The notes below the pieces were generated by a model. It made no database searches. It saw only the letters and a program-made list of their open reading frames with translations, and was not told the origin of the DNA. The position numbers and the translations under genes are program-made. From Roseobacter litoralis Och 149 (GTDB lineage: Bacteria; Pseudomonadota; Alphaproteobacteria; Rhodobacterales; Rhodobacteraceae): a stretch of 64,000 bases of DNA. The stretch spans positions 1,364,001 through 1,428,000 of the forward strand of contig NC_015730.1 of assembly GCF_000154785.2 (NCBI RefSeq), read 5' to 3'. Positions 56,930-64,000 of the stretch are shown here, piece by piece (the first letter of the stretch is position 1; the number at the start of each line of letters is the position of its first letter).

Positions 56930-57651
56930 TGGTGAAAAAACCGGGCAGTCAAAATACATCCGGGCGTGGGCAGCGCGACCTGAAAGTTAAGGTCAAAACC
57001 GCGCGTGGGCGCAAGCTCAGCTCAACACGCTGGCTTCAACGACAATTGAACGATCCTTACGTCAAACGCGCGCGCAGTGAGGGGTATCGCGGTCGGGCGG
57101 CCTATAAGATTCTGGAACTGGACGATAGGTTCCGCTTTCTGGTGCCCGGCGCGCGTGTGGTTGATCTGGGTTGTGCGCCCGGTGGCTGGTGTCAGGTTGC
57201 CGTTAAACGCGTGAATGCGCTGGGGGAGCGGACAAGCAAGGCGCAGGGCAGTGTTCTGGGTGTCGATTTGCAGGAGATGGAGCCGATCGCGGGCGCCGAC
57301 CTTTACCAGTTGGATTTCATGGCTGATGACGCGGATCAGCAAGTGCGGGCGTGGATGGGCGGCAAGGCCGATGTGGTGATGTCTGATATGGCTGCCTCAA
57401 GCTCCGGGCATAAGCAAACGGATCATTTGCGCATTATTGCCCTGTGTGAAGCTGCGGCTTATTTTGCATTTGATGTTTTGGAAGAGGGCGGCACCTTTGT
57501 GGCAAAAGTGCTTGCTGGTGGCGCAGAGGGCGAGCTGCAAAAGCTGTTGAAACAACGATTTACAAAAGTTTCGAATATAAAACCGCCCGCCTCGCGGCAG
57601 GACAGTTCAGAGAAATTTGTTGTCGCAACCGGATTTCGCGCCGAAATCTGA
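56929..57651 (+). CDS. rlmE: RlmE, 23S rRNA 2'-O-methyltransferase (FtsJ)
   Basis: A 240-residue SAM-dependent methyltransferase that modifies U2552 of 23S rRNA. The basic N-terminal extension (about 40 residues) is typical of alphaproteobacteria. Motifs: [14 protein letters not shown] [15 protein letters not shown] with the first catalytic lysine, [15 protein letters not shown] for SAM binding, [17 protein letters not shown] for the catalytic aspartate, and [12 protein letters not shown] for the third. It is coupled to ppx. Confidence 0.95.
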   Translation: MVKKPGSQNTSGRGQRDLKVKVKTARGRKLSSTRWLQRQLNDPYVKRARSEGYRGRAAYKILELDDRFRFLVPGARVVDLGCAPGGWCQVAVKRVNALGERTSKAQGSVLGVDLQEMEPIAGADLYQLDFMADDADQQVRAWMGGKADVVMSDMAASSSGHKQTDHLRIIALCEAAAYFAFDVLEEGGTFVAKVLAGGAEGELQKLLKQRFTKVSNIKPPASRQDSSEKFVVATGFRAEI

Positions 57652-57744
57652 ACCCTTTTACCTCGTATTAAACTCAACCTGCCTATTTTGCGGCAGTAGC
57701 CAAGCCATGTTGGCCGGCCATTTAACTAATGAGGGAACCTGAAT

Positions 57745-58317
57745 ATGTTTCGCACTATTTTGCTGTCCGCACCTTTGGTTTTTGCAGCTAGTCTTGCTCA
57801 AGCGGTGGATGCACCGCCTGCAATGCGCGCATTTGTCGAGGCTGACGTTATGAGTTGGGCGCAATCCGCGCAGGTTGTTGATGCAATCAATTCTCAAAAT
57901 GCTGAAACCGCCGGAAGTTCGGAGGCACAGGTCATCGAATGGGATACATCCTGGCGTGCACAGGTCGGACAGTCGGATCAGCCTTTGATCAGCGACGTTA
58001 TGGGGCGCAATCTTTCCACCTTTCTGGGTGAGCAGGTTGAGGCGTCAGGCGGACGGATCACTGAAATATTTGTCATGGATGCGTTGGGTCTGAATGTTGC
58101 GGCAAGCGATGTCACCTCTGACTATTGGCAGGGTGATGAAGCGAAATTCACCGAAACCTACGGCGCAGGCGCCGGTGCAGTGTTCGTGGATGCCATTGAA
58201 TTCGACGAGAGCACGCAAAGCTATCAAGGTCAGATTTCCATTACGCTGTCCGATCCGGCAACCGGTCAACCCATTGGCGCGATGACGATCGGTCTGAATG
58301 CAGAAGCATTCTTTTGA
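57745..58317 (+). CDS. Secreted protein with a Cache/PDC-like sensor fold
   Basis: A 190-residue protein with a signal peptide ending near residue 20 (AQA|VDA). The mature domain has the order of a single PDC/Cache module: ITEIFVMDALGLNVAASD, SDYWQGDEAKFTETY and a final strand pair with QGQISITLSD. Such domains bind small ligands and are usually at the front of receptors; here the protein ends after the domain with no membrane anchor, so it may be a free periplasmic binding partner. Nothing around it identifies a partner. Confidence 0.7.
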   Translation: MFRTILLSAPLVFAASLAQAVDAPPAMRAFVEADVMSWAQSAQVVDAINSQNAETAGSSEAQVIEWDTSWRAQVGQSDQPLISDVMGRNLSTFLGEQVEASGGRITEIFVMDALGLNVAASDVTSDYWQGDEAKFTETYGAGAGAVFVDAIEFDESTQSYQGQISITLSDPATGQPIGAMTIGLNAEAFF

Positions 58318-58725
58318 ATGATCCGAGAAGTGTGGGCCCGCTGTCAAACGTGGGTCTGCACCGCCATGGTTTTGAACTGCGCCATGGCTTTAGCGGATCG
58401 GTGGGCTTTGATCGGTCGGCTTTCGCTATTTGAACAATCGATCATAACAGAACGCGTCTTGATGGATGCCACCTTTAGTGCCTTGTCTTTTATTGCCGGG
58501 CGGCGCTCAGCAGCGTGAACCCGAACATGTGACGCCCTGAGCGTGCTAGTTCGAGCACGCATCGACGCTTCGAATTACTGACAACAGGCCAAGGTTGTCC
58601 GCATAGACCGGTGTCGTTTCGCCCGTGTCTGGCCGCGACAAGATTCTAAAAACCGACGTAAAAGGTTTGCTGTATCGCGCCTTACCCCGTTAAGCTGATG
58701 CTATTCATGATTGGCAGACGCGCGC
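58318..58725. other. 408-bp interval without a supported gene
   Basis: It separates the Cache-like gene from the ABC/CNBD gene. Short open frames (for example 58318-58518) show no family resemblance. No terminator, repeat or RNA was recognised; the right end presumably holds the promoter of the next gene. Confidence 0.45.
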
Positions 58726-61700
58726 ATGGGGGTGCGTTCTATCGAAAAGACATTGTTCAAGTTTATTTGGCGCCACTCAAAGCGCGACCAGTTCATTCTT
58801 TTGGCAGTGACATTAACACTGTTCCCGTTCTTGTATTTGACCCTCGAGTTACCCAAGCGGATCATCAACGATGCAATTGGCTCTCAGATGGCAGTCATTT
58901 CGGTTGCGGGTTTTGAGTTTACTCAGGTCCAGTTCCTTTGGCTCTTATGCATGGCTTTCCTGCTGTCGGTACTGGTACATGGCCTGCTGAAAATGCGAAT
59001 CAACACAATGAAGGGTGTGTTGTCTGAACGAATGCTGCGCCGGCTGAGGTATGGTCTGATAGAGCGGATGCTGCGCTTCCCCAAACCGTATTTTCGGCGC
59101 ACATCGCAAGGCGAGCTCGTCGCAATGATTACCGGTGAGACAGAACCTATGGGTGGGATGATGGGGGATGCATTGGCGCAGCCTGTCTTGCAAGCCGGAC
59201 AAATGTTGACGATCCTCATGTTTTTATTCTTGCAAAGCGTTTGGTTTGGGTTGGCTGCTATTGCTTTGATCCCGCTGCAGGCCTGGCTGATCCCAAAGTT
59301 ACAGCGCCAGATCAACATCATGAACAAGGCCCGGATCAAAGAGGTACGCGCGCTTGCGGCTTTGATTGGCGAGACGGCGAATGGTGTCGGCGATTTGCGC
59401 CAAAACGGTGGATGGCGTTACCGTCTCGCTCTGGTCACGCAGCGGTTAGGGATCGTCTACGCAATCCGGTTTCGTATCTACCAAAAGAAGTTCTTTATGA
59501 AGTTTATCAATAACTTCATCACGCAACTGACGCCGTTTTTCTTTTTTGCAGTGGGGGGGTATCTCGTTATTCAAGGCGCTGTATCGCTTGGTGCTCTGGT
59601 TGCAGCCTTGGCGGCTTACAAAGACCTGAGCTCACCCTGGAAAGAGCTTTTGGCCTATTACAATCAGGCGCAGGATATGAGTCTGCGATGGGAAACCGTC
59701 GTTGATAAACTCTCGCCCACAGGTGTCATTGATGAGACCCTGATACATGATCAGTCCCCCACTGACGTGCGCTTGAATGGCGATCTGGCCATGAAAGACG
59801 TCAATGTGATGGATGCGGATGGTAACATGGTGCTGGAAGGGATCACACTGAATGCGCCACCCGGCGCCTTGGTCGCGATCGAGGCGCAAAGCGAGGAAGA
59901 CCGGCAAGCCCTCGCCGATGTGCTGACCAGAGAGGTCATGCCCCTCAGCGGTACAATCCATATCAACGGTCATGCGTTGCGCAGTCTACACCAGACAACG
60001 CTCGCGCACCGGATTGGTCACGCCACATCGCATCCCGCGCTTTTTCGCGGTTCATTTGGCGATAACGTGATGATGTCGATGTTTCAGGCTTTGCCACAAA
60101 AGCCAACGGAAGATCAGCAACATACGATCACAGAAGCATTGGCATCAGGCAACAGCCCGGACCTGGCTGACACAGATTGGATTGATCCTGATCGGGCGGG
60201 AGAAGCAGACAAAGAAGCGCTGCGCCGCTGGTGGTTAACACTTATTGATGCAATCGGATCGGACGGGCCCATCTACCGCAAATCCCTGGATCAGATCGTA
60301 ACAGGTGAAGTGTCAACGGATTTGCAGCAAAAGTTGGTCGAGTGTCGTCCCATAGTCTGGGCCGCTCTGAAAGAGGCGGCGCTGGAAAAATACGTACACC
60401 GATTTGATCCTCAAGCCTACAATCCGGCATTGCCCGTGACCAGCAATTTGATTTTTGCCACGCTCAGGCAGGCGATGACACAGGATCAATTGGCGCAACA
60501 GACCGAATTTTTCGCACTTCTGCGGCGTCTCAATCTGGAAAGCAGTCTTTTGTCGCTTGCCAAAGACGTCATCGAATTGCTGGCCCAGATTTTTGGCCAA
60601 GACGGGACCGAACACCCATTGTTCCGTAAGCTTGGTCTTGAACCTGCGTTTTTTGAGAAGTCTTTACAGGTCATAGCTTCGGCAAAAGACAAGCCGCTGG
60701 AGCGTCTGTCGGAAGCAGATAAAGCTGTTTTGATGACCATCCCGGCACAAATAACCGCCGAGCAGATCGGCCCTGCCTTTACCGAAACAATGAAACAGCA
60801 AATCGTGACGCAACGCGTTCAAAACCGCGAGAAACTCATGGACTCACTGGGTGACATATATGCGCCCCTTGACCCCTCACGCGTTGCAGAAGGTGTATCC
60901 GTTCTTGAGAATGCACTTTTTGGCAAGTTGTCTGACAGTGCAGGCGCGCGGGCGGATGATGTGCGACGGCGCGTGTCGGAAGTGCTGGAGGAAGAGGGGC
61001 TGAAATCGCAGGTCATTGATCTGATTTATGATGTTCCACTTGAATTGAACGGATCGAACCTACCTGCCGTATTTGCCGAGGCGCTCGCGGTGATGCGCGC
61101 TACGATCAAGCGCCCTGATATACTTATCATGGAGCAGACACTCACCAGTTATGACATGGATCTACGCGTCACAGCGCATAAAAATATCCGAAAACTGTTA
61201 CCCGATGCCACGATGATCTATATTTCGGACCGTTTCGAGGATGTCGAGAGGTTCGATGTTCATCTTGAAATCGTGCAAGGGCGCATGCAAGCAGCAGAAC
61301 CCATTGAAAACACCCCAGAAGACTCGGTGGCGCGTGCGGATTTGCAGCGCAAGTTACGAGCGCTTGAGGCCACCGATCTGTTCTCGGGCTTGAACCGTCG
61401 TCAACTGCGTTTGCTTGCCTTCGGGGCGAAGTGGTTTGAGGCCGAAGCAGGGGATACGATTTTTTCCAAGGGCGATGATCCAACCGACGGCGCGTATATG
61501 ATCCTGTCTGGTGAAGCAAACCTGCTGAAACCCTCGGATGAGGGGCATGAGACGCTGATTGCGACGGTCGAGCCGGGCAAGCTGGTCGGGGAATTGGGTC
61601 TCATCCGCAACGAACCGCGTGCGCTCACGATGCGAGCAAAATCTGACGTGATGGCGTTGCGTATTGGCGCAGAGGAATTTTTGGCAGTCGTGGAAAACGA

Positions 61701-61755
61701 TGCTGCAACCGCGTTCAAACTCTTGCAGGTGGTTGCGGGATACGCAGGTAATTAG
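58726..61755 (+). CDS. ABC-exporter-like membrane protein with degenerate NBD and C-terminal cyclic-nucleotide-binding domain
   Basis: About 1009 residues (start uncertain; a TTG at 58711 is possible). The first 310 residues are an ABC type-1 exporter membrane domain with six helices. The nucleotide domain (about 350-865) has lost its catalytic residues: Walker A reads PPGALVAIEAQSEED with no GKS/T, Walker B is ILIMEQTLTSYD, and the H-loop histidine is an aspartate (YISDRFEDV). About 320 extra residues sit where the signature should be. The C-terminal 125 residues are a CNBD (ETLIATVEPGKLVGELGL ... EPRAL). It may be a cyclic-nucleotide-gated, non-hydrolysing membrane protein. Confidence 0.8.
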   Translation: MGVRSIEKTLFKFIWRHSKRDQFILLAVTLTLFPFLYLTLELPKRIINDAIGSQMAVISVAGFEFTQVQFLWLLCMAFLLSVLVHGLLKMRINTMKGVLSERMLRRLRYGLIERMLRFPKPYFRRTSQGELVAMITGETEPMGGMMGDALAQPVLQAGQMLTILMFLFLQSVWFGLAAIALIPLQAWLIPKLQRQINIMNKARIKEVRALAALIGETANGVGDLRQNGGWRYRLALVTQRLGIVYAIRFRIYQKKFFMKFINNFITQLTPFFFFAVGGYLVIQGAVSLGALVAALAAYKDLSSPWKELLAYYNQAQDMSLRWETVVDKLSPTGVIDETLIHDQSPTDVRLNGDLAMKDVNVMDADGNMVLEGITLNAPPGALVAIEAQSEEDRQALADVLTREVMPLSGTIHINGHALRSLHQTTLAHRIGHATSHPALFRGSFGDNVMMSMFQALPQKPTEDQQHTITEALASGNSPDLADTDWIDPDRAGEADKEALRRWWLTLIDAIGSDGPIYRKSLDQIVTGEVSTDLQQKLVECRPIVWAALKEAALEKYVHRFDPQAYNPALPVTSNLIFATLRQAMTQDQLAQQTEFFALLRRLNLESSLLSLAKDVIELLAQIFGQDGTEHPLFRKLGLEPAFFEKSLQVIASAKDKPLERLSEADKAVLMTIPAQITAEQIGPAFTETMKQQIVTQRVQNREKLMDSLGDIYAPLDPSRVAEGVSVLENALFGKLSDSAGARADDVRRRVSEVLEEEGLKSQVIDLIYDVPLELNGSNLPAVFAEALAVMRATIKRPDILIMEQTLTSYDMDLRVTAHKNIRKLLPDATMIYISDRFEDVERFDVHLEIVQGRMQAAEPIENTPEDSVARADLQRKLRALEATDLFSGLNRRQLRLLAFGAKWFEAEAGDTIFSKGDDPTDGAYMILSGEANLLKPSDEGHETLIATVEPGKLVGELGLIRNEPRALTMRAKSDVMALRIGAEEFLAVVENDAATAFKLLQVVAGYAGN

Positions 61756-61993
61756 GCTTGTGATGCGCTGGTAGGTTCCGTGTCGTCTCAGGTCCGGGGT
61801 TAGCCTGTAATTGCTCAATCCGTGTGATCGGGAGCCACGTGAATGAGGCGAGAACATTGAGATGTATTCACAAGCCGCACGGCCTTTGGGGTTTATCGGT
61901 TCGCAGCCTCTTGCACCTTGGCTGCGACGCACATAGAAGAGCGGAAATTTGATATCCGCGTCTGTCTGGCGCGCCTTACCCTATGGAGCACAT

Positions 61994-63325
61994 ATGCAGG
62001 TCACCGAGACGCTGAACGAAGGTTTGAAACGCGGCTATGCCATCAAAGTAACCGCGGCGGAACTGGATGCCAAAGTCAATGAAAAGCTGGCAGAAGCCCA
62101 GCCCGAAGTTGAAATGAAAGGCTTTCGCAAGGGCAAGGTGCCCATGGCGCTGCTGAAAAAGCAGTTCGGTCAGAAGGTCATGGGCGAAGCGATGCAGGAA
62201 AGCATTGACGGCGCGATGAGCGACCATTTCACAGCCTGTGGCGATCGCCCGGCGATGCAGCCCGAGGTCAAGATGACCAATGAGGACTGGAAAGAAGGCG
62301 ACGATATCGAAGTGTCGATGTCGTACGAGGCGCTTCCGGACATTCCTGACGTTGATTTTTCCACGATCGAACTTGAAAAAATGACCGTCAAAGCGGATGA
62401 CGCAGCGATTGACGAAGCCTTGGGCAATCTGGCGGAAACGGCGCAGAATTTCGAAAGCCGCAAAAAGGGTTCGAAGGCGAAGGACGGCGATCAGATCGTC
62501 ATGGATTTCTTGGGTAAAGTCGACGATGTGGCGTTTGACGGCGGTGCGGCTGAAGATTATCCTCTTGTGCTAGGATCAAACTCGTTCATCCCGGGGTTTG
62601 AAGAGCAGCTGGTTGGCGCCAAGGCGGGGGACGAAACCTCGGTTACAGTTACATTCCCGGAAAACTACCAAGCGGAAAACCTTGCCGGCAAGGAAGCAGT
62701 TTTTGAATGCACCGTCAAAGAGGTCAAAAAGCCTGTCGCAGCGGAAATTGATGACGAATTGGCAAAGAAGTTCGGCGCCGAAGATCTCGCGGCCCTCAAA
62801 GGTCAGATTGCAGAGCGTCTTGAAGCAGAATATGCGGGTGCGGCACGCGCTATCATGAAACGTTCGTTGCTCGATGCCTTGGATGATATCGTCGACTTTG
62901 ATTTGCCGCCATCACTGGTCAGTGCCGAAGCGGGTCAAATCGCACACCAACTCTGGCACGAGGAAAACCCGGACGTCGAAGGGCATGACCATCCGGAAAT
63001 CACGCCGACGGATGAACACACAAAACTGGCTGAACGCCGCGTGCGTCTTGGCCTGCTGCTGGCCGATATTGGTCAGAAGGCAGAGGTCGAGGTAACGGAC
63101 GCAGAAATGAGTCAGGCGATCATGAATCAGGCGCGTCAATACCCTGGTCAGGAGCGTCAGTTCTTTGAGTTCGTGCAGCAAAACCAGCAGATGCAGCAAC
63201 AAATGCGGGCGCCGATTTTCGAAGACAAGGTCGTTGACCATGTATTCGAGGGCGCAAAGGTAGCGGAAAAAGAAGTCTCCAAGGACGATCTTCAGAAAGC
63301 TGTTGAGGCGCTCGAAGAAGAGTAA
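61994..63325 (+). CDS. tig: Trigger factor, ribosome-associated chaperone and prolyl isomerase
   Basis: A 443-residue protein. The ATG at 61994 is preceded by GGAG. The ribosome-binding domain (about 1-115) has the signature [17 protein letters not shown]. The FKBP-type PPIase domain (about 155-245) has [11 protein letters not shown] and [16 protein letters not shown]. The helical C-terminal domain ends [16 protein letters not shown]. It binds nascent chains at the ribosome exit. It is followed by a good terminator. Confidence 0.96.
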   Translation: MQVTETLNEGLKRGYAIKVTAAELDAKVNEKLAEAQPEVEMKGFRKGKVPMALLKKQFGQKVMGEAMQESIDGAMSDHFTACGDRPAMQPEVKMTNEDWKEGDDIEVSMSYEALPDIPDVDFSTIELEKMTVKADDAAIDEALGNLAETAQNFESRKKGSKAKDGDQIVMDFLGKVDDVAFDGGAAEDYPLVLGSNSFIPGFEEQLVGAKAGDETSVTVTFPENYQAENLAGKEAVFECTVKEVKKPVAAEIDDELAKKFGAEDLAALKGQIAERLEAEYAGAARAIMKRSLLDALDDIVDFDLPPSLVSAEAGQIAHQLWHEENPDVEGHDHPEITPTDEHTKLAERRVRLGLLLADIGQKAEVEVTDAEMSQAIMNQARQYPGQERQFFEFVQQNQQMQQQMRAPIFEDKVVDHVFEGAKVAEKEVSKDDLQKAVEALEEE

Positions 63326-63351
63326 ACCACTCTCCTTCAGTCGATTATCAG

Positions 63352-63385
63352 AACCGGTGTCAGAAATGATGCCGGTTTTTTATTT
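63352..63385 (+). terminator. Terminator of tig
   Basis: AACCGG at 63352-63357 pairs with CCGGTT at 63372-63377, followed by TTTTATTTTT. This is a standard intrinsic terminator. Confidence 0.85.
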
Positions 63386-63459
63386 TTCCCATCGCGATTT
63401 GAAATTCATTCAGTTTAAGGTTGAACGCACCATACACTTGAATTGCAAAGAGGTGCGCG

Positions 63460-64000
63460 ATGACAAAGAGACTTATGGCCGAATTTTTCGGCACGTTTTG
63501 GCTGGTATTCGGAGGTTGCGGCAGCGCTGTTTTGGCCGCTGGCGTTGCTGATGTAGGCATTGGCTGGCTTGGTGTGAGCCTTGCATTTGGCCTGACGGTG
63601 ATGACGATGGCCTACACGGTGGGCCATATTTCAGGCGGGCATTTCAACCCTGCGGTGTCTCTGGGTCTCATGATTGGCGGCCGGTTTGATGCCAAGGACC
63701 TCTTGCCATATTGGGCGGCTCAGGTCGCGGGTGCGGTCGTGGCAGCGGCTGTTCTGTTTGTGGTGGTATCGGGCGGCGTCGGATTTGAGGGCGTTGGCGG
63801 ATTTGCATCCAATGGCTACGCCGAAGCCTCGCCGCAGGGGTATTCGATGATGTCTGTACTGGTCATCGAGGTGGTGCTGACCGCGTTCTTTCTGATCATC
63901 ATTCTGGGGTCCACGTCGTCAGGTGCCCCGGCGGGATTTGCGCCCATCGCAATCGGTCTGGGGCTGACGTTGATCCACCTCATTTCGATTCCAGTCTCCA
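63460..64000 (+). CDS. aqpZ: Aquaporin Z-type water channel, cut by window edge
   Basis: 180 codons are visible from an ATG at 63460 with GAGG upstream; the gene continues past base 64000. The first NPA box is in [13 protein letters not shown], preceded by [18 protein letters not shown], the standard start of AqpZ. The second NPA box would fall outside the window. It should conduct water across the inner membrane. Confidence 0.9.
   Translation, partial: MTKRLMAEFFGTFWLVFGGCGSAVLAAGVADVGIGWLGVSLAFGLTVMTMAYTVGHISGGHFNPAVSLGLMIGGRFDAKDLLPYWAAQVAGAVVAAAVLFVVVSGGVGFEGVGGFASNGYAEASPQGYSMMSVLVIEVVLTAFFLIIILGSTSSGAPAGFAPIAIGLGLTLIHLISIPVS

Overview
This window is a stretch of chromosome from an alphaproteobacterium, most likely a marine Rhodobacteraceae of the Roseobacter group. 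The clues are a monomeric NADP isocitrate dehydrogenase, a ScfR-type regulator, a frcBCAK-like sugar importer, a protein with a VPLPA-CTERM sorting tail, the 'virulence factor'-metF-corrinoid methyltransferase operon, and GC-rich, alpha-type codon use. No organism name can be fixed from sequence alone. About 50 protein genes, one tRNA and one small degraded integrative element are supported.

Layout. 1-3.3 kb: a leftward set with an OYE-family enzyme (cut by the window edge), a GMC dehydrogenase, its Tat-exported small subunit, a VOC protein and a ribbon-helix-helix protein. 3.5-6.8 kb: divergent oxyR/katG peroxide defence. 6.8-15 kb: a universal stress protein, a PanE/ApbA-family reductase, an AMP-ligase resembling oxalate-CoA ligase, a tripartite tricarboxylate transporter (tctA, tctB, tctC) and a divergent ScfR/RamB-like regulator, plausibly one carboxylate-uptake locus. 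15-22.4 kb: icd, then an RND efflux pump and adaptor facing a TetR repressor with a perfect 18-bp palindrome between them. 22.5-28.3 kb: an inositol-monophosphatase-like gene and a frcBCAK-type sugar importer with a ROK regulator. 28.4-34.5 kb: a LapG-like cysteine protease, secreted proteins including a VPLPA-CTERM protein, a GAF-PAS-GGDEF-EAL protein and a small coiled-coil protein. 34.7-41.9 kb: a peptide-type ABC importer with two tandem binding proteins.

42.5-47.6 kb is the most unusual part. A tRNA-Thr(UGU) gene carries at its 3' end a 19-bp sequence that recurs at 47549-47567, bounding a 5.0-kb element. It holds a tyrosine integrase broken by one in-frame stop, remnants of a Ti/RSF1010-type transfer system (oriT-like hairpin and nick region, traC, traD, a truncated relaxase) and a cargo: a two-gene unit of a HEPN-type (Rx4H) protein with an uncharacterised partner, plus two other unknown genes. 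A fragment of a second integrase lies just outside the right boundary, so this tRNA has been targeted more than once.

47.9-52.9 kb: a chemosensory operon (STAS, cheY, cheA, cheW, cheR, cheY, unknown) with no cheB or receptor in the window. 53.1-55.6 kb: one-carbon/methionine operon. 55.8-57.7 kb: ppx/gppA and rlmE. Then a secreted Cache-like protein, a 1009-residue protein with an ABC-exporter membrane domain, an apparently dead nucleotide-binding domain and a C-terminal cyclic-nucleotide-binding domain, trigger factor, and an aquaporin running off the right edge. In three separate importer operons a strong hairpin directly follows the binding-protein gene, a pattern expected where the binding protein is made in excess.
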